Shown here: positions 34,750 through 44,750 of the stretch, one piece after another
How positions within the stretch are numbered: position 1 is the stretch's first letter
Layout of the letters: every line of letters begins with the position of its first letter
DNA from: Gammaproteobacteria bacterium
GTDB taxonomy: Bacteria > Pseudomonadota > Gammaproteobacteria > Competibacterales > Competibacteraceae
Length of the DNA stretch: 64,000 nucleotides
Assembly: GCA_024235135.1 (NCBI GenBank)
Contig: JACKMZ010000005.1
Coordinates: forward strand, 169,252 to 233,251
Reading direction: 5' to 3'
The notes under the pieces: model-generated
Seen by the model: only the letters and a program-made list of their open reading frames with translations
Told to the model about the DNA's origin: nothing
Database searches by the model: none
Translations under genes and position numbers: made by a program

Positions 34750-37700
34750 ATGAACCTCTCCCGCTTTTTTATTGACCGTCCGATTTTCGCCGGCGTGATA
34801 TCGGTGCTGATCTTCCTGGCGGGCCTGGCGTCGGCGTTCCAGCTACCGATCTCGGAATACCCGGAAGTCGTACCGCCGACCGTGGTGGTGAAGGCGCAGT
34901 TTCCGGGCGCCAACCCGAAAGTGATCGCGGAAACGGTGGCTACGCCGCTGGAAGAACAAATCAATGGCACGGAAAACATGCTGTACATGTTTTCCCAGGC
35001 CTCCAGCGACGGTCTGCTGACACTCACGATCACGTTCCGCCTGGGCACGGACGCCGATCTGGCGACGCAGTTAGTGCAGAACCGTGTCAATCAAGCCTTG
35101 CCGCGCCTGCCCGAAATCACCCAGCGGCTGGGCGTCACCACGGTTAAAAGCGCGCCGGATCTGACGATGGTCGTGCATCTGACCTCGCCGAACGGTCGTT
35201 ATGACATGCTGTATCTGCGCAACTACGCCCGCCTCAACGTCAAGGACCAGCTCGCCAAAATCCAGGGCGTGGGCGATGTCGGTCTGTTCGGTTCCGGCGA
35301 TTACGCCATGCGTATCTGGCTGAACCCGCAGCAGGTCGCCGAACGCGGCCTCACGGCCCGCGAAGTGGTGGAGGCGGTCCGTCGGCAAAACGTACAGGTG
35401 TCGGCCGGCGTGATTGGCGGACCCCCCTACGGCGATGGCGTGCAACTGCAATTGCCGATCAATGCGCAGGGTCGCCTGGATGACGCGGAGCAATTCGGCG
35501 ACATCATCGTAAAACGCGACCCGGATGGCGCCATCGTACGGCTGAGGGGCGTGGCGCGTATCGAAATCCAAGCCGCGCAATACGGATTGCGTTCGCTGCT
35601 CGACAATCAGGCGGCTGTGGCCATACCGATCTTCCAGACGCCGGGTTCCAACGCCATTCAGATTTCCAATCGGGTCCGCGAAACGATGGCGGCGCTTAAA
35701 GGGAATTTCCCCGAAGGGGTGGATTACTCGATCGTTTACGATCCCACCATCTTTGTCCGCGGTTCCATCGAAGCGGTCGTCCACACGCTGTTCGAGGCGC
35801 TGGCGCTGGTGGTGCTGGTGGTCATCGTCTTTCTGCAAACCTGGCGCGCGTCGGTCATTCCGTTGCTGGCGGTTCCGGTTTCCATCGTCGGCGCCTTCGC
35901 GGTGATGCACCTCTTCGGTTTTTCCATCAACGCGCTGTCGCTGTTTGGCTTGGTGCTGGCGATCGGTATTGTGGTGGATGACGCGATCGTGGTGGTCGAA
36001 AACGTCGAGCGCAACATCGAAACCGGTTTGACCCCGCGCGACGCCACGATCAAGGCGATGAGCGAAGTGACCAGCCCGATCATCGCCATTACGCTGGTGT
36101 TGTGCGCCGTGTTCGTGCCCATCGGCTTCATCGGCGGTCTCACGGGACAGTTTTATCGCCAGTTTGCGCTTACGATCGCGTTCTCCACGGTGATTTCCGC
36201 GTTTAACTCGCTCACGCTGAGTCCCGCGTTAGCCGCGGTTTTGCTCAAGGACCATCGGCAACCGAAAGACCGCCTGACGCGCGGGCTCGATAAACTGTTT
36301 GGGCGTTTCTTCACCGGATTCAATCGCGTTTTCCAGCGCGGTTCGGAACGCTACGGCGGCGGTGTCGCTGGCATTCTGCGGCACAAGGGAATAGCAATCG
36401 TCGTCTATGCCGTGCTTATTCTGGGCACTTACGCGATGTTTCAATGGGTTCCGCCGGGCTTTGTCCCCGTGCAAGACAAGCAATATCTGGTGAGCTTCGC
36501 GCAGCTTCCCGACGGGGCGACGCTCGAGCGCACGGAAAAAGTCATCCGCGCCATGTCGGAGATTGCCCTCAAGGAACCGGGGACGGAAAGCGCCGTGGCC
36601 TTTCCCGGCCTGTCCATCAATGGGTTCATCAACAGCCCCAGCGCCGGGATCGTATTCGTGACCCTGAAACCGTTTGACGAACGCCGCACCGCCGATTTAT
36701 CCGGCTTTGCGATCGCGCAGAAACTGCAGGCGAAATACGCGGGCGTCAAGGATGCGTTCATTGCCATTTTTCCGCCGCCGCCGGTGCAGGGCCTGGGCAC
36801 GATTGGCGGATTCAAGCTGCAAATCGAAGATCGCGGCGACCTCGGTTACGAAGCCCTGAACGCGGCAACCAAGTCGGTGTTGGAAAAAGCCTGGAAAACG
36901 CCGTCGCTGGCCAACGTATTTTCCAGCTACAAAATCAGTCAACCGCAGCTTTACGCCGATCTCGATCGCACGCAGGCGATGCAGCTCGGGGTCGATGTGC
37001 AGGACGTGTTCGATACGATGCAGATTTATTTGGGATCGCTTTATATCAACGATTTCAATAAATTCGGTCGCACCTATCAGGTTATCGCGCAGGCGGATCG
37101 GGAATTCCGCTCCAACCCGGAGGATATTCTCAAACTGCGGACCCGCAATCTGGATGGGCAAATGGCGCCGCTCGGTTCGGTGATCAGCGTATCGGATACG
37201 ACCGGCCCGGAAAGCGCCATGCGTTACAACGCATTCCGTTCGGCGGACATCAACGGCGGCCCAGCGCCCGGTTACTCCAGTGGTCAGGCGCAGGCGGCGA
37301 TTGGGAAACTGCTCCATGAAACCCTGCCGAAAGGCATGGATTTCGAGTGGACGGAGTTGACCTATCAACAGATTCTGGCCGGCAATACCGCGATCCTGGT
37401 TTTCCCGGTCTGCGTGCTGTTGGTGTTTTTGGTGCTGGCGGCGAAATACGAAAGCCTGTTCCTGCCGCTGGCCATTATCCTGATCGTACCGATGTGCCTG
37501 CTTTCCGCCATCACCGGCGTCTGGCTCTCGAACGGCGACAATAACATCTTTACGCAGATCGGCTTCTTCGTACTGGCGGGACTGGCCTGCAAGAACGCCA
37601 TTCTCATCGTCGAATTCGCACGCGAGCTGGAAGCGCACGGCGAAGCCACCGTCGCGGCGGCCATCCAGGCGGCGCGGCTACGCTTACGCCCGATCCTCAT

Positions 37701-37896
37701 GACGTCGTTCGCGTTCATCATGGGGGTCGTGCCGCTCGTGCTTTCCACGGGCGCGGGCGCGGAGATGCGCCATGCCATGGGGGTGGCGGTATTCTCCGGC
37801 ATGCTGGGCGTCACCCTGTTCGGCGTGTTCCTCACCCCGGTCTTCTACGTGCTGCTTCGCACGGTCGAGAAACGCCTGACATCCACCCCGGCCTGA
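34750..37896 (+). CDS. RND multidrug efflux pump, HAE1 (AcrB/MexF) family
   Basis: 1048 residues from the ATG at 34750 (MNLSRFFIDRPIFAGVISVL). The frame is open upstream, but that is shadow of the adaptor gene. It has the usual 12 helices and two large periplasmic loops. The proton-relay helix 4 carries GIVVDDAIVVVEN with the conserved DD pair. Other signatures are LPISEYPEVVPP near the N-terminus and the late GLACKNAILIVEFA. It exports hydrophobic compounds by proton antiport as a trimer. Regulation is probably by the upstream TetR protein. Confidence 0.97.
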   Translation: MNLSRFFIDRPIFAGVISVLIFLAGLASAFQLPISEYPEVVPPTVVVKAQFPGANPKVIAETVATPLEEQINGTENMLYMFSQASSDGLLTLTITFRLGTDADLATQLVQNRVNQALPRLPEITQRLGVTTVKSAPDLTMVVHLTSPNGRYDMLYLRNYARLNVKDQLAKIQGVGDVGLFGSGDYAMRIWLNPQQVAERGLTAREVVEAVRRQNVQVSAGVIGGPPYGDGVQLQLPINAQGRLDDAEQFGDIIVKRDPDGAIVRLRGVARIEIQAAQYGLRSLLDNQAAVAIPIFQTPGSNAIQISNRVRETMAALKGNFPEGVDYSIVYDPTIFVRGSIEAVVHTLFEALALVVLVVIVFLQTWRASVIPLLAVPVSIVGAFAVMHLFGFSINALSLFGLVLAIGIVVDDAIVVVENVERNIETGLTPRDATIKAMSEVTSPIIAITLVLCAVFVPIGFIGGLTGQFYRQFALTIAFSTVISAFNSLTLSPALAAVLLKDHRQPKDRLTRGLDKLFGRFFTGFNRVFQRGSERYGGGVAGILRHKGIAIVVYAVLILGTYAMFQWVPPGFVPVQDKQYLVSFAQLPDGATLERTEKVIRAMSEIALKEPGTESAVAFPGLSINGFINSPSAGIVFVTLKPFDERRTADLSGFAIAQKLQAKYAGVKDAFIAIFPPPPVQGLGTIGGFKLQIEDRGDLGYEALNAATKSVLEKAWKTPSLANVFSSYKISQPQLYADLDRTQAMQLGVDVQDVFDTMQIYLGSLYINDFNKFGRTYQVIAQADREFRSNPEDILKLRTRNLDGQMAPLGSVISVSDTTGPESAMRYNAFRSADINGGPAPGYSSGQAQAAIGKLLHETLPKGMDFEWTELTYQQILAGNTAILVFPVCVLLVFLVLAAKYESLFLPLAIILIVPMCLLSAITGVWLSNGDNNIFTQIGFFVLAGLACKNAILIVEFARELEAHGEATVAAAIQAARLRLRPILMTSFAFIMGVVPLVLSTGAGAEMRHAMGVAVFSGMLGVTLFGVFLTPVFYVLLRTVEKRLTSTPA

Positions 37897-37938
37897 AAGG
37901 CCTTGTCCTTACCCAAATCGTTACTACTTAGGGATGAA

Positions 37939-38822
37939 GTGATCAAAATCGAGAGGGTGGAAGTGCAAGGGGTCGATCGGGCTAATCATGCGCAAGAGGT
38001 CAATTCGTGGGCGACGATCCATTTTGGCGAAGGCGGATTCAGTGATATCCGTCGCGTGCAGCGTCCGCAACTGATTGGAGCGGCGATGGCGGGTGATCCA
38101 GGGGCGAGTATTCCGCAACTTTTTGCCCGTCCGTATGACGTCAAAGCGGCGTATCGTTTTTTCGATCATCCGGAGGTCAATGCTGACAGCGTTCAAGGTG
38201 CTCATCGGGCGTGGGTCATGGAGCAGTTGGAGGAACCGGGGACGTATCTGTTGATTGAAGACACGACGGAACTGGACTGGACACAGCGGGAGCCGATTCC
38301 CAGGTTAGGGTCGGTGGGCAATAGGAATCAAGGGACGCAGGGAGTCCACTGACATTCCGTGGTCGCGGCCCGTTGGATGGCGGAAGGGTTGGGCGTTCCA
38401 GTAGGGCGCCGGCCCTGCGTTGAGCTATTGGGATTGGCGAGTCAGGAATACTATCGTCGCCTACCGCGACCGGCGAGTGAGAAGCGGGGGGATTCCCAGA
38501 CACGCAAGCGGCGCGCGCTCGAATCCCAGCGGTGGTTGCGTTCGGGGCAGCGTTGGGGGTTGGCGCCCCCGGGGGTCCGCTGGGTACGGGTCGCGGACGC
38601 GGGAGCGGATATCTACGAATACCTGCAAAGCGCCCAGGCGCAAGGTCATGGATACGTTGTTCGGGCGGGGCACAATCGCGCCCTGGTGGGCGACCCAGCC
38701 CGTTATCTTTGGGAGCGCGTACGGCAGGTGGCGACGCTCGGCCAATTTTCCCTGGAATTATCGACCCGCCCGCGGCAAGCGGCCCGCACCGCGGTACTGA
38801 GCGTTGGCGCGGCAACCGTACA
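37939..38822 (+). pseudogene. IS4/Tn5-type transposase, internal stop and truncated end
   Basis: The N-terminus (EVNSWATIHFGEGGFSD, then GASIPQLFARPYDVKAAYRFFDHPE) and TYLLIEDTTELDW are typical of Tn5-like transposases. A TGA at 38350-38352 interrupts the frame; the same frame continues with HSVVAARWMAEGLGVPVG and WVRVADAGADIYEYL. Similarity ends near 38822, where another sequence begins, so the catalytic C-terminus is lost. Terminal repeats were not found. It lies only about 40 bp after the efflux pump. Confidence 0.85.
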
Positions 38823-38995
38823 ACGGCGTGCGCCACATAGGACGGAACCACCTCCCGGCGGATGCCCTGGACGACCATGAGGAAGATGCCTCGGTTGATC
38901 GCCGCCATGCTTAGGGCGGCCTGGCGCAACGACTCAGGATGCGAATTGAGCCCTCGTCGTTCAGCTTGTCGCGAAAATCGAAGTCCATGCCGCAC
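38823..38995 (-). other. Coding-like fragment on the minus strand
   Basis: Reading leftward from 38995 the frame gives RFSRQAERRGLNSHPESLRQ and AALSMAAINRGIFLMVVQGI up to the junction with the Tn5-like element at about 38822. It looks like part of a real protein but was not recognised. It is probably the start of a gene cut by the element. Confidence 0.3.
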
Positions 38996-39559
38996 CCCAA
39001 AATTAATCGTTTTAAAATATTGGTAATTTGTAGTCTTAGCAGCCTGTTAACTAGGTGGTTCTTCAGGGAGTATCGTGAACTTATGCAAAAGTGACTCGTA
39101 GCCTCTGTTTGAAGCTCCCAACGTGATGAAAACCCGAGTTGCGGTCGTCAGCCTTCTTCTGCTGAACGACGTCACCGTCCGCTCCTTCATCATCCGTGCA
39201 TCCGAAGCGACGTAGGCCTACGCGAGCGTAGAGTAACTTGACGAGAGCATGGCCGACGCCCTGAAATGACTCGATCGTTTCGGAACCCGTACATTCCGTT
39301 AACGAACAGGGCCTCCCCGAAATGGGAAATCTTGAAGGTCAAAGGCGCCGCCGAGTATCCGCATTGTGCGTGCCGTTGGCCGCCCGGCGAGGTTTATGGC
39401 TGGGCAATCCGGAATTTCAGGACGCTTTGCAACGAGCGGGCGCCCGTAAGGGCAATTCTCTGACTCGGCGTTTTCCTGTGGGAGTAGGGGACCGTGTATT
39501 GAATGAAAGTCGATTAATATTAGTCTTTTTGCAATAGCCCCCGTGAGAGTGATGCGAAC
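38996..39559. other. Intergenic stretch of about 560 bp
   Basis: No gene is supported. Short plus-strand frames at 39266-39537 lack ribosome sites and recognisable motifs. It must hold the promoter for the transporter gene at 39560. Confidence 0.4.
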
Positions 39560-40486
39560 ATGCAAAAATTAACTCTGGCTTTTCCTGTTTGGGCGCTGCT
39601 GGTTTCTCTTTGGGCTTTCTTCATGCCCTCACCCTTCATCCCGCTGAAAGGCGCCATCGTGCCGCTCCTCATGGTGATCATGTTCGGGATGGGTATTACC
39701 CTGACGGTTGACGACTTCAAACGAGTGTTGCAATCCCCCCGCCTGATCGGCCTCGGTGTTTTCCTGCAATATGCCGTGATGCCGTTGGCGGCATTCATCA
39801 TTTCCCGAGCACTGGGACTACCCAAGGAATTGCTGGTGGGTATGGTGCTTTTGGGGAGTTGTCCGGGGGGGACCGCCTCCAACGTCATCTGCTATCTGGC
39901 CCAAGCCAATGTCGCGCTTTCCATCACGCTAACGCTGGTATCGACGCTTTTGGCTGTCGTCGCAACGCCGGTTTTCACCTGGTTGTACGTCGGTCAACAA
40001 GTGCCTGTGCCGGTGGGCGACATGCTCATCAATATTTTGAAAGTCGTTGTTGTTCCGGTCGCTTTGGGCGTTGTGTTAAATACTTTCTTGGGTCGCCATA
40101 TCGAGCGTTTCAAGGCCGTGTTTCCCTTGCTTTCGATGCTGGCCATTCTCCTCATCATTGCCATTATCGTCGCATTAAGCCAACAGAAGATCGCCGCCAT
40201 GGGGTTACTCGTCGCGCTTGCCGTGGTACTGCACAATCTCACGGGATTGGCCAGCGGTTATTACGTGACGCGATGTCTGGGTTTTGACAAGGTTACCGCC
40301 CGGACTATCGCCATTGAAGTGGGCATGCAGAATTCCGGGCTTGGCGTGGCTTTAGCCACGAAATACTTTTCGGCCTTGACGGCGCTCCCCAGCGCGCTAT
40401 TTAGCATCTGGCATAATTTATCCGGCTCGGTATTGGCCGGCTACTGGTCTAAAACGCCGCTTAATTCGAGCCGCACGGCCACTTGA
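39560..40486 (+). CDS. Bile acid:sodium symporter (BASS) family transporter
   Basis: 308 residues with about nine to ten hydrophobic helices. Signatures include MVIMFGMGITLTVDDFKRV, LLGSCPGGTASNVICYLAQ (sodium-site motif) and EVGMQNSGLGVALA near the end. BASS proteins take up organic anions such as bile-acid analogues or pantothenate/2-keto acids with sodium. The substrate is unknown. Its 3' end overlaps the convergent exonuclease gene by 46 bp, so that junction may be recent. Confidence 0.93.
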   Translation: MQKLTLAFPVWALLVSLWAFFMPSPFIPLKGAIVPLLMVIMFGMGITLTVDDFKRVLQSPRLIGLGVFLQYAVMPLAAFIISRALGLPKELLVGMVLLGSCPGGTASNVICYLAQANVALSITLTLVSTLLAVVATPVFTWLYVGQQVPVPVGDMLINILKVVVVPVALGVVLNTFLGRHIERFKAVFPLLSMLAILLIIAIIVALSQQKIAAMGLLVALAVVLHNLTGLASGYYVTRCLGFDKVTARTIAIEVGMQNSGLGVALATKYFSALTALPSALFSIWHNLSGSVLAGYWSKTPLNSSRTAT

Positions 40487-41331
40487 CACAGCACGACTTC
40501 CCATCGCTCCGTCTTGCGCAACGCTTCCCAGGCCGTGCCCTGGGCTGGGCGCCGGGTTGCGGGATAATGCCTTAATACCCAGGGCGGCAGCACGGAGTTG
40601 CCGCCGGCTACCTGCAACCAGGCCAGTACGTAAGCGAATGGCAATCGCTCGTCCGGCCGTGGCCAATCCGATTGCAACAAACCGTCCAGGTGGGTGGCGC
40701 AGACCCGATCCTGAATCATGTTGCGGAAAATGTCCCGCGTTTGTTCATGGTTCGGCTTGAGTTGTCCGCGTAGGCTCATGAACAAACGATCGTAATAGCC
40801 TTGCGCCAAATCCCCCAAAAGAAAGTGATAACACGCGAGCTGTCCCGGTCGTTCGTCATGCAATCGCCGAAAAGCCTCGACCTGATCGTGGAACAGGCGA
40901 AAACTCAACTGGGCGTCCTTCAGGGGATCGTTGCGGGAATCCCGGATCAGTTGGTAGTCCTTCACCAGACGATGATAGGGATTTTGCGGAAACGCCAACG
41001 GCGACAGCCACAGCGTGTCGACGATGGGCAAGGCATGTAGGGAGAGCGCCGGGTAAAGATTCTTGAGAATCGGCAGATCGTGCTCGGTGAGATTGTGCCC
41101 CAGCAAGAAGGCGGCGTCGGTCGTCAGTTGCGCCAGTCCGTCATGCAGTGCTTGGGCTGTCAATTCGCCCTGCAAGCTCAGCGAGGCGTCGGTATCCGCG
41201 CGCCAAGCCCCGATTTTCAGAACCCGGACCGGGTCATCGACGGTGGTTTCGATATCCAGACACAAACAGCGGGGACGAAATCCCGTGAGGCTCGGGGTGG
41301 CCCAGGTCGGCGGATACTCGGTCACAGCCAT
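40441..41331 (-). CDS. 3'-5' exonuclease-domain protein, probably the truncated N-terminus of a RecQ-like helicase
   Basis: 296 residues. The DnaQ-like exonuclease shows CLDIETT (motif I, D and E), [12 protein letters not shown] (motif II) and, after [20 protein letters not shown], a late [12 protein letters not shown] (motif III). In related proteins this module starts a much longer RecQ-type helicase. Here the frame ends shortly after [12 protein letters not shown], with no helicase motifs. The ATG overlaps the last codons of RecD2 by 10 bp, so the two are coupled. A repair or defence role alongside RecD2 is inferred. Confidence 0.7.
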   Translation of the reverse strand: MAVTEYPPTWATPSLTGFRPRCLCLDIETTVDDPVRVLKIGAWRADTDASLSLQGELTAQALHDGLAQLTTDAAFLLGHNLTEHDLPILKNLYPALSLHALPIVDTLWLSPLAFPQNPYHRLVKDYQLIRDSRNDPLKDAQLSFRLFHDQVEAFRRLHDERPGQLACYHFLLGDLAQGYYDRLFMSLRGQLKPNHEQTRDIFRNMIQDRVCATHLDGLLQSDWPRPDERLPFAYVLAWLQVAGGNSVLPPWVLRHYPATRRPAQGTAWEALRKTERWEVVLCQVAVRLELSGVLDQ

Positions 41332-43523
41332 CCACTCGCTTCGGTTAGGCGGGCGCTCAAGCGGGTCGCTCGGCGCAACGCCCGATGGTTGCGCACGGCC
41401 ATCGCCAGGGCTTTGGGTTCGGCGATGACGACGACCAGACGGCGGCCGCGGGTGACCGCCGTGTAAAGCAGATTGCGCTCCAGCAGGAGATAATGCTGTA
41501 CCGCGAGGGGAATCACCACGGCGGGATATTCCGAGCCTTGGGCTTTATGAATGCTGGCGGCGTAGGCCAGGGTCAATTCATCCAGTTCCGAAAAGTCGTA
41601 GCGCACAATCCGCCCGTCGAAGTCGACGAATACCGTCTTGTCGTCCAGATCGACGCGCGCGATGCGCCCGATGTCGCCGTTGTATACGTCCTTGTCGTAG
41701 TTGTTGATCAGTTGCAACACCTTGTCACCGGGGGCGAACGTACTGCCGAATTTCGCGATCTTGGGTTCGGCCTGGCCATTCAGTCGCTGTTGGAGCTCCG
41801 CATTCAATGCCCGTGCCCCGAGTCCGCCGCGATTCATCGGGGACAACACTTGAATATCGTCGATGGGATGCAGCCCATAGCGGGCCGGAATGCGTTCGGT
41901 CACCACCTGCATCAGTTTGTCGAACAGCGCCTCCGGCGAATCGGCATACAGCAGATGGAAATCGTTGTCCGGGTTGCGTTCGACCAGCGGCGATTCCCCC
42001 CGCTGAATGCGGTGGGCATTGACGATGATGCGCGAGGCGGCGGCCTGTCGGAAAATCTCGGTGAGCCGCACGGTGGGAATGACCCCCGATTCGATCAGAT
42101 CGGCCAGCACCCGGCCCGGTCCCACCGACGGGAGTTGATCGACGTCGCCGACCAGCAGTAACCCGGCGGAATCGGGAACGGCTCGCAACAGTTGGTTCAT
42201 CAGCACCACATCCATCATCGAGCTTTCGTCCAGCACCAGCAGATCGGTGACCAAGGGATTGTCGCTGTTCCGCTTGAAGGCGAGGCGCTTCGGATCGAAT
42301 TCCAAGCCGCGATGGACGGTGCGCGCTGCCAATCCCGTGGTTTCCGTCAGACGCTTGGCGGCCCGTCCGGTCGGAGCGAACAGGGTGACCTGGCAGCGTT
42401 TGGCGCGCAGAACCGTTAACAGACTGTTGACCAGGGTCGTCTTGCCGACGCCCGGTCCACCCGTGATGATGCACACCTTGGCGGCCAAGGCCGTGTGCAG
42501 CGCCTCACGCTGGGAGTTCGAAAGAGTCAGGCCGGTGCGCTGCTCGACCCAGGGAATCGCCTGATCCACGGCCAGCGCGCCCCAGGGCGGAGTGCCGGCC
42601 GACAGGCGTTTCAGATGTTGGGCGACGCCGCGTTCGGCGCGCTGCAAGCTCGCCAAGAAAAGATAATCTTCGCCATTCTCCCCGGTTTCGCTAATCAGCC
42701 GTTCTTCCGCGAGTTCCGCGTCAATGGCTTTGGCGATGATGTCATCGGGAATGTCGAGCAGCTTGGCGGCTTGCGTGATTAACGGATCGCGTGGGCAATA
42801 GCAATGGCCTTGTTCGGACTCCAAGGACAGGGTATGGCGCACCCCGGCTTGGGCTCGGATCAGCGAGTCGGGCGCAATCCCCAGCCGCTGCGCCAAGGTG
42901 TCGGCCGTCTTGAAGCCGATGCCGTGAATATCCAGCGCCAATCGGTACGGATTCTCGCTCACCCGCACGATGGCGGCGTCCCCGTAGGTTTTGTAGATGC
43001 GCACCGCACGCGAGGCGCCCACGCCGTGGGATTGCAGAAAGATCATGATCTCACGAACCGCTTTCTGCTCGGCCCAGGCCGATACCATCCGCGCTTGCCG
43101 TTGCGGTCCGATGCCATCGAGTTCCTGCAGGCGGTCGGGACTTTGCTCGATGATGTCGAACACCTGTTCGCCGAAGGCGTTGACCAAACGCTTGGCGAAG
43201 TGTGGGCCGATGCCTCGGACCAGACCCGAGCCGAGATATTTTTCGATACCCTCCAAGGTAGTCGGTGGCACGATCTGCAGTTGGTGGGCCCTGAACTGCA
43301 AACCGTGCTGGCGGTCGTTCACCCACACCCCGAATCCTTCGACGTACTCGCCGGCGGTCACCGACGCCGCCGAACCGATGATCGTAACCAACTCTCGCTG
43401 GCCTCGAACCTTGACCCGCAACACGCAAAAACCCGACGTCTCGCTATGAAAGGTCACACGCTCGATGAGGCCGGATAGCCGTTCCGGCGCGTCGTCCAAG
43501 GGGTTGGGTTGGGTCGGTCGCAT
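41322..43523 (-). CDS. recD2: RecD2-type ATP-dependent DNA helicase
   Basis: 733 residues. The N-terminal OB-like part ([21 protein letters not shown]) and the helix-hairpin-helix region ([20 protein letters not shown], then [15 protein letters not shown]) precede the motor. Walker A is [11 protein letters not shown] (about residue 355), Walker B is [10 protein letters not shown] and the Q motif is [14 protein letters not shown]. The C-terminus has [14 protein letters not shown]. This is the RecD2/TraA-like 5'-3' helicase found outside RecBCD. It precedes the exonuclease gene in one transcript. About 290 bp to its right no gene is evident. Confidence 0.95.
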   Translation of the reverse strand: MRPTQPNPLDDAPERLSGLIERVTFHSETSGFCVLRVKVRGQRELVTIIGSAASVTAGEYVEGFGVWVNDRQHGLQFRAHQLQIVPPTTLEGIEKYLGSGLVRGIGPHFAKRLVNAFGEQVFDIIEQSPDRLQELDGIGPQRQARMVSAWAEQKAVREIMIFLQSHGVGASRAVRIYKTYGDAAIVRVSENPYRLALDIHGIGFKTADTLAQRLGIAPDSLIRAQAGVRHTLSLESEQGHCYCPRDPLITQAAKLLDIPDDIIAKAIDAELAEERLISETGENGEDYLFLASLQRAERGVAQHLKRLSAGTPPWGALAVDQAIPWVEQRTGLTLSNSQREALHTALAAKVCIITGGPGVGKTTLVNSLLTVLRAKRCQVTLFAPTGRAAKRLTETTGLAARTVHRGLEFDPKRLAFKRNSDNPLVTDLLVLDESSMMDVVLMNQLLRAVPDSAGLLLVGDVDQLPSVGPGRVLADLIESGVIPTVRLTEIFRQAAASRIIVNAHRIQRGESPLVERNPDNDFHLLYADSPEALFDKLMQVVTERIPARYGLHPIDDIQVLSPMNRGGLGARALNAELQQRLNGQAEPKIAKFGSTFAPGDKVLQLINNYDKDVYNGDIGRIARVDLDDKTVFVDFDGRIVRYDFSELDELTLAYAASIHKAQGSEYPAVVIPLAVQHYLLLERNLLYTAVTRGRRLVVVIAEPKALAMAVRNHRALRRATRLSARLTEASGWL

Positions 43524-43811
43524 CGCGTCAAAGGGTTACAAGCATGATCGCTTGGGGATCGGATTCAGTTTCGCCAACGACCCGTGAATCATCCGAACTC
43601 CGCGATGGCCTAGATGGCCTACGGAGCCGGATTTGCCGTCTCATTATTCATTGTATGCGAGAGCTGGCCGGTTTCACGCCCTGTTCAATGGCCATGCTCA
43701 AGAGATTCGCAGATTTCGGACCCGAGTAGCGCCTCAGCCCGACGGATCGGGAACGAAGTGAGCGCAAAGAAAGGTTTATTTGACCTGTCGGCGGGTACGA
43801 GCGAGATTCTG

Positions 43812-44750
43812 TCAGACCCCTTCGTAATAACCCAAAGGGGTTTCGACGGGGACGCCGTCGCGCAAGGTATAAATTCGCAGACCGCCTTCCTCGTAGCCGC
43901 TCCAGCGGACGATGATTTCCATCTTATTATCGCCGTTCAAATCCGCGTAACTGGATTCATACCGTTCGTAGCTCCCCTCATGTTCTTGCTCGGTTGGCCA
44001 CCAGGCGGTAATGATCGCCGAATTCGCCCAATTGGAATCCTTGACCAGCAATAACAGCGAATAGTCCGTCGGCGCGTAGTCATCCGGTTCGTCCCGGCTG
44101 CTGCGGGCATGAACGATAACCTCCGCCGTTCCATCGCCATCGAGATCCACGCTGTGCGCAAATTCGATCCGTATCGGCGCGTTTTGCAGCCCTTTGCCGT
44201 TCAGGAAGGCGCGCACGATCGGGATCAAATCGTCGTGGTTCGTGAGCACCTTCGGGAGCCTGGGAAGCGCGTTCCAAGGCGCGGCGATGCCGACATTGAA
44301 CGAGGGGAACTTACACTCCGGAAAATCCACGGCGAACCAGGGATCGCCGCTGCTTGCCGAACTGCACGCCGACACGGCACGGCCTTCGCATTCGCCGAGC
44401 AGCCGATCGAAAACGTAGCAACGGTAAGGCAATCCGGAAGACGCGGATTCCGGGGCCAAGGACCGGCATTGACCCGCTTCCAGGTCGGCGGGCACCCATT
44501 GTTCCACGCCAATCCAACGGTCTCGGGTGGAGCCACCGACTAGGCGGCCATCGATCGCGACAGGATGGGGAAGGCAAGTAAGTACGGTCTTGTTCGAAGG
44601 CGGCGTGTCGGATTGCCGAGGCAGCGTCGCAAGCGATTGGCAGGCATCTTCTGGGGAAGGAGCCGCCCAAACCGTACCCAAACCCGCGGCAATCGCCACG
44701 AAACAGGCAAAGCCGATGAGAACCGTGGCGGTCGGATGGGCTGGCTTCAT
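43812..44750 (-). CDS. Secreted protein with FG-GAP/VCBS-like calcium-binding motifs
   Basis: The ATG at 44750 (MKPAHPT) overlaps the stop of the upstream gene (ATGA) and is preferred. A signal peptide of about 30 residues ends AAGLGTVWA. The mature part has several Cys residues, and in the C-terminal half two repeats of the type VDLDGDGTAEVIV and ADLNGDNKMEIIV, which are EF-like DxDxDG loops of FG-GAP/VCBS proteins. It is probably exported to the periplasm or surface. The function is unknown; coupling to the repeat protein upstream suggests a shared role. Confidence 0.75.
   Translation of the reverse strand: MKPAHPTATVLIGFACFVAIAAGLGTVWAAPSPEDACQSLATLPRQSDTPPSNKTVLTCLPHPVAIDGRLVGGSTRDRWIGVEQWVPADLEAGQCRSLAPESASSGLPYRCYVFDRLLGECEGRAVSACSSASSGDPWFAVDFPECKFPSFNVGIAAPWNALPRLPKVLTNHDDLIPIVRAFLNGKGLQNAPIRIEFAHSVDLDGDGTAEVIVHARSSRDEPDDYAPTDYSLLLLVKDSNWANSAIITAWWPTEQEHEGSYERYESSYADLNGDNKMEIIVRWSGYEEGGLRIYTLRDGVPVETPLGYYEGV

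Noticed and set aside
38216..38995. Long minus-strand frame opposite the Tn5-like element
   Set aside because: Most of it is the antisense shadow of the transposase; only the first ~55 codons look coding.
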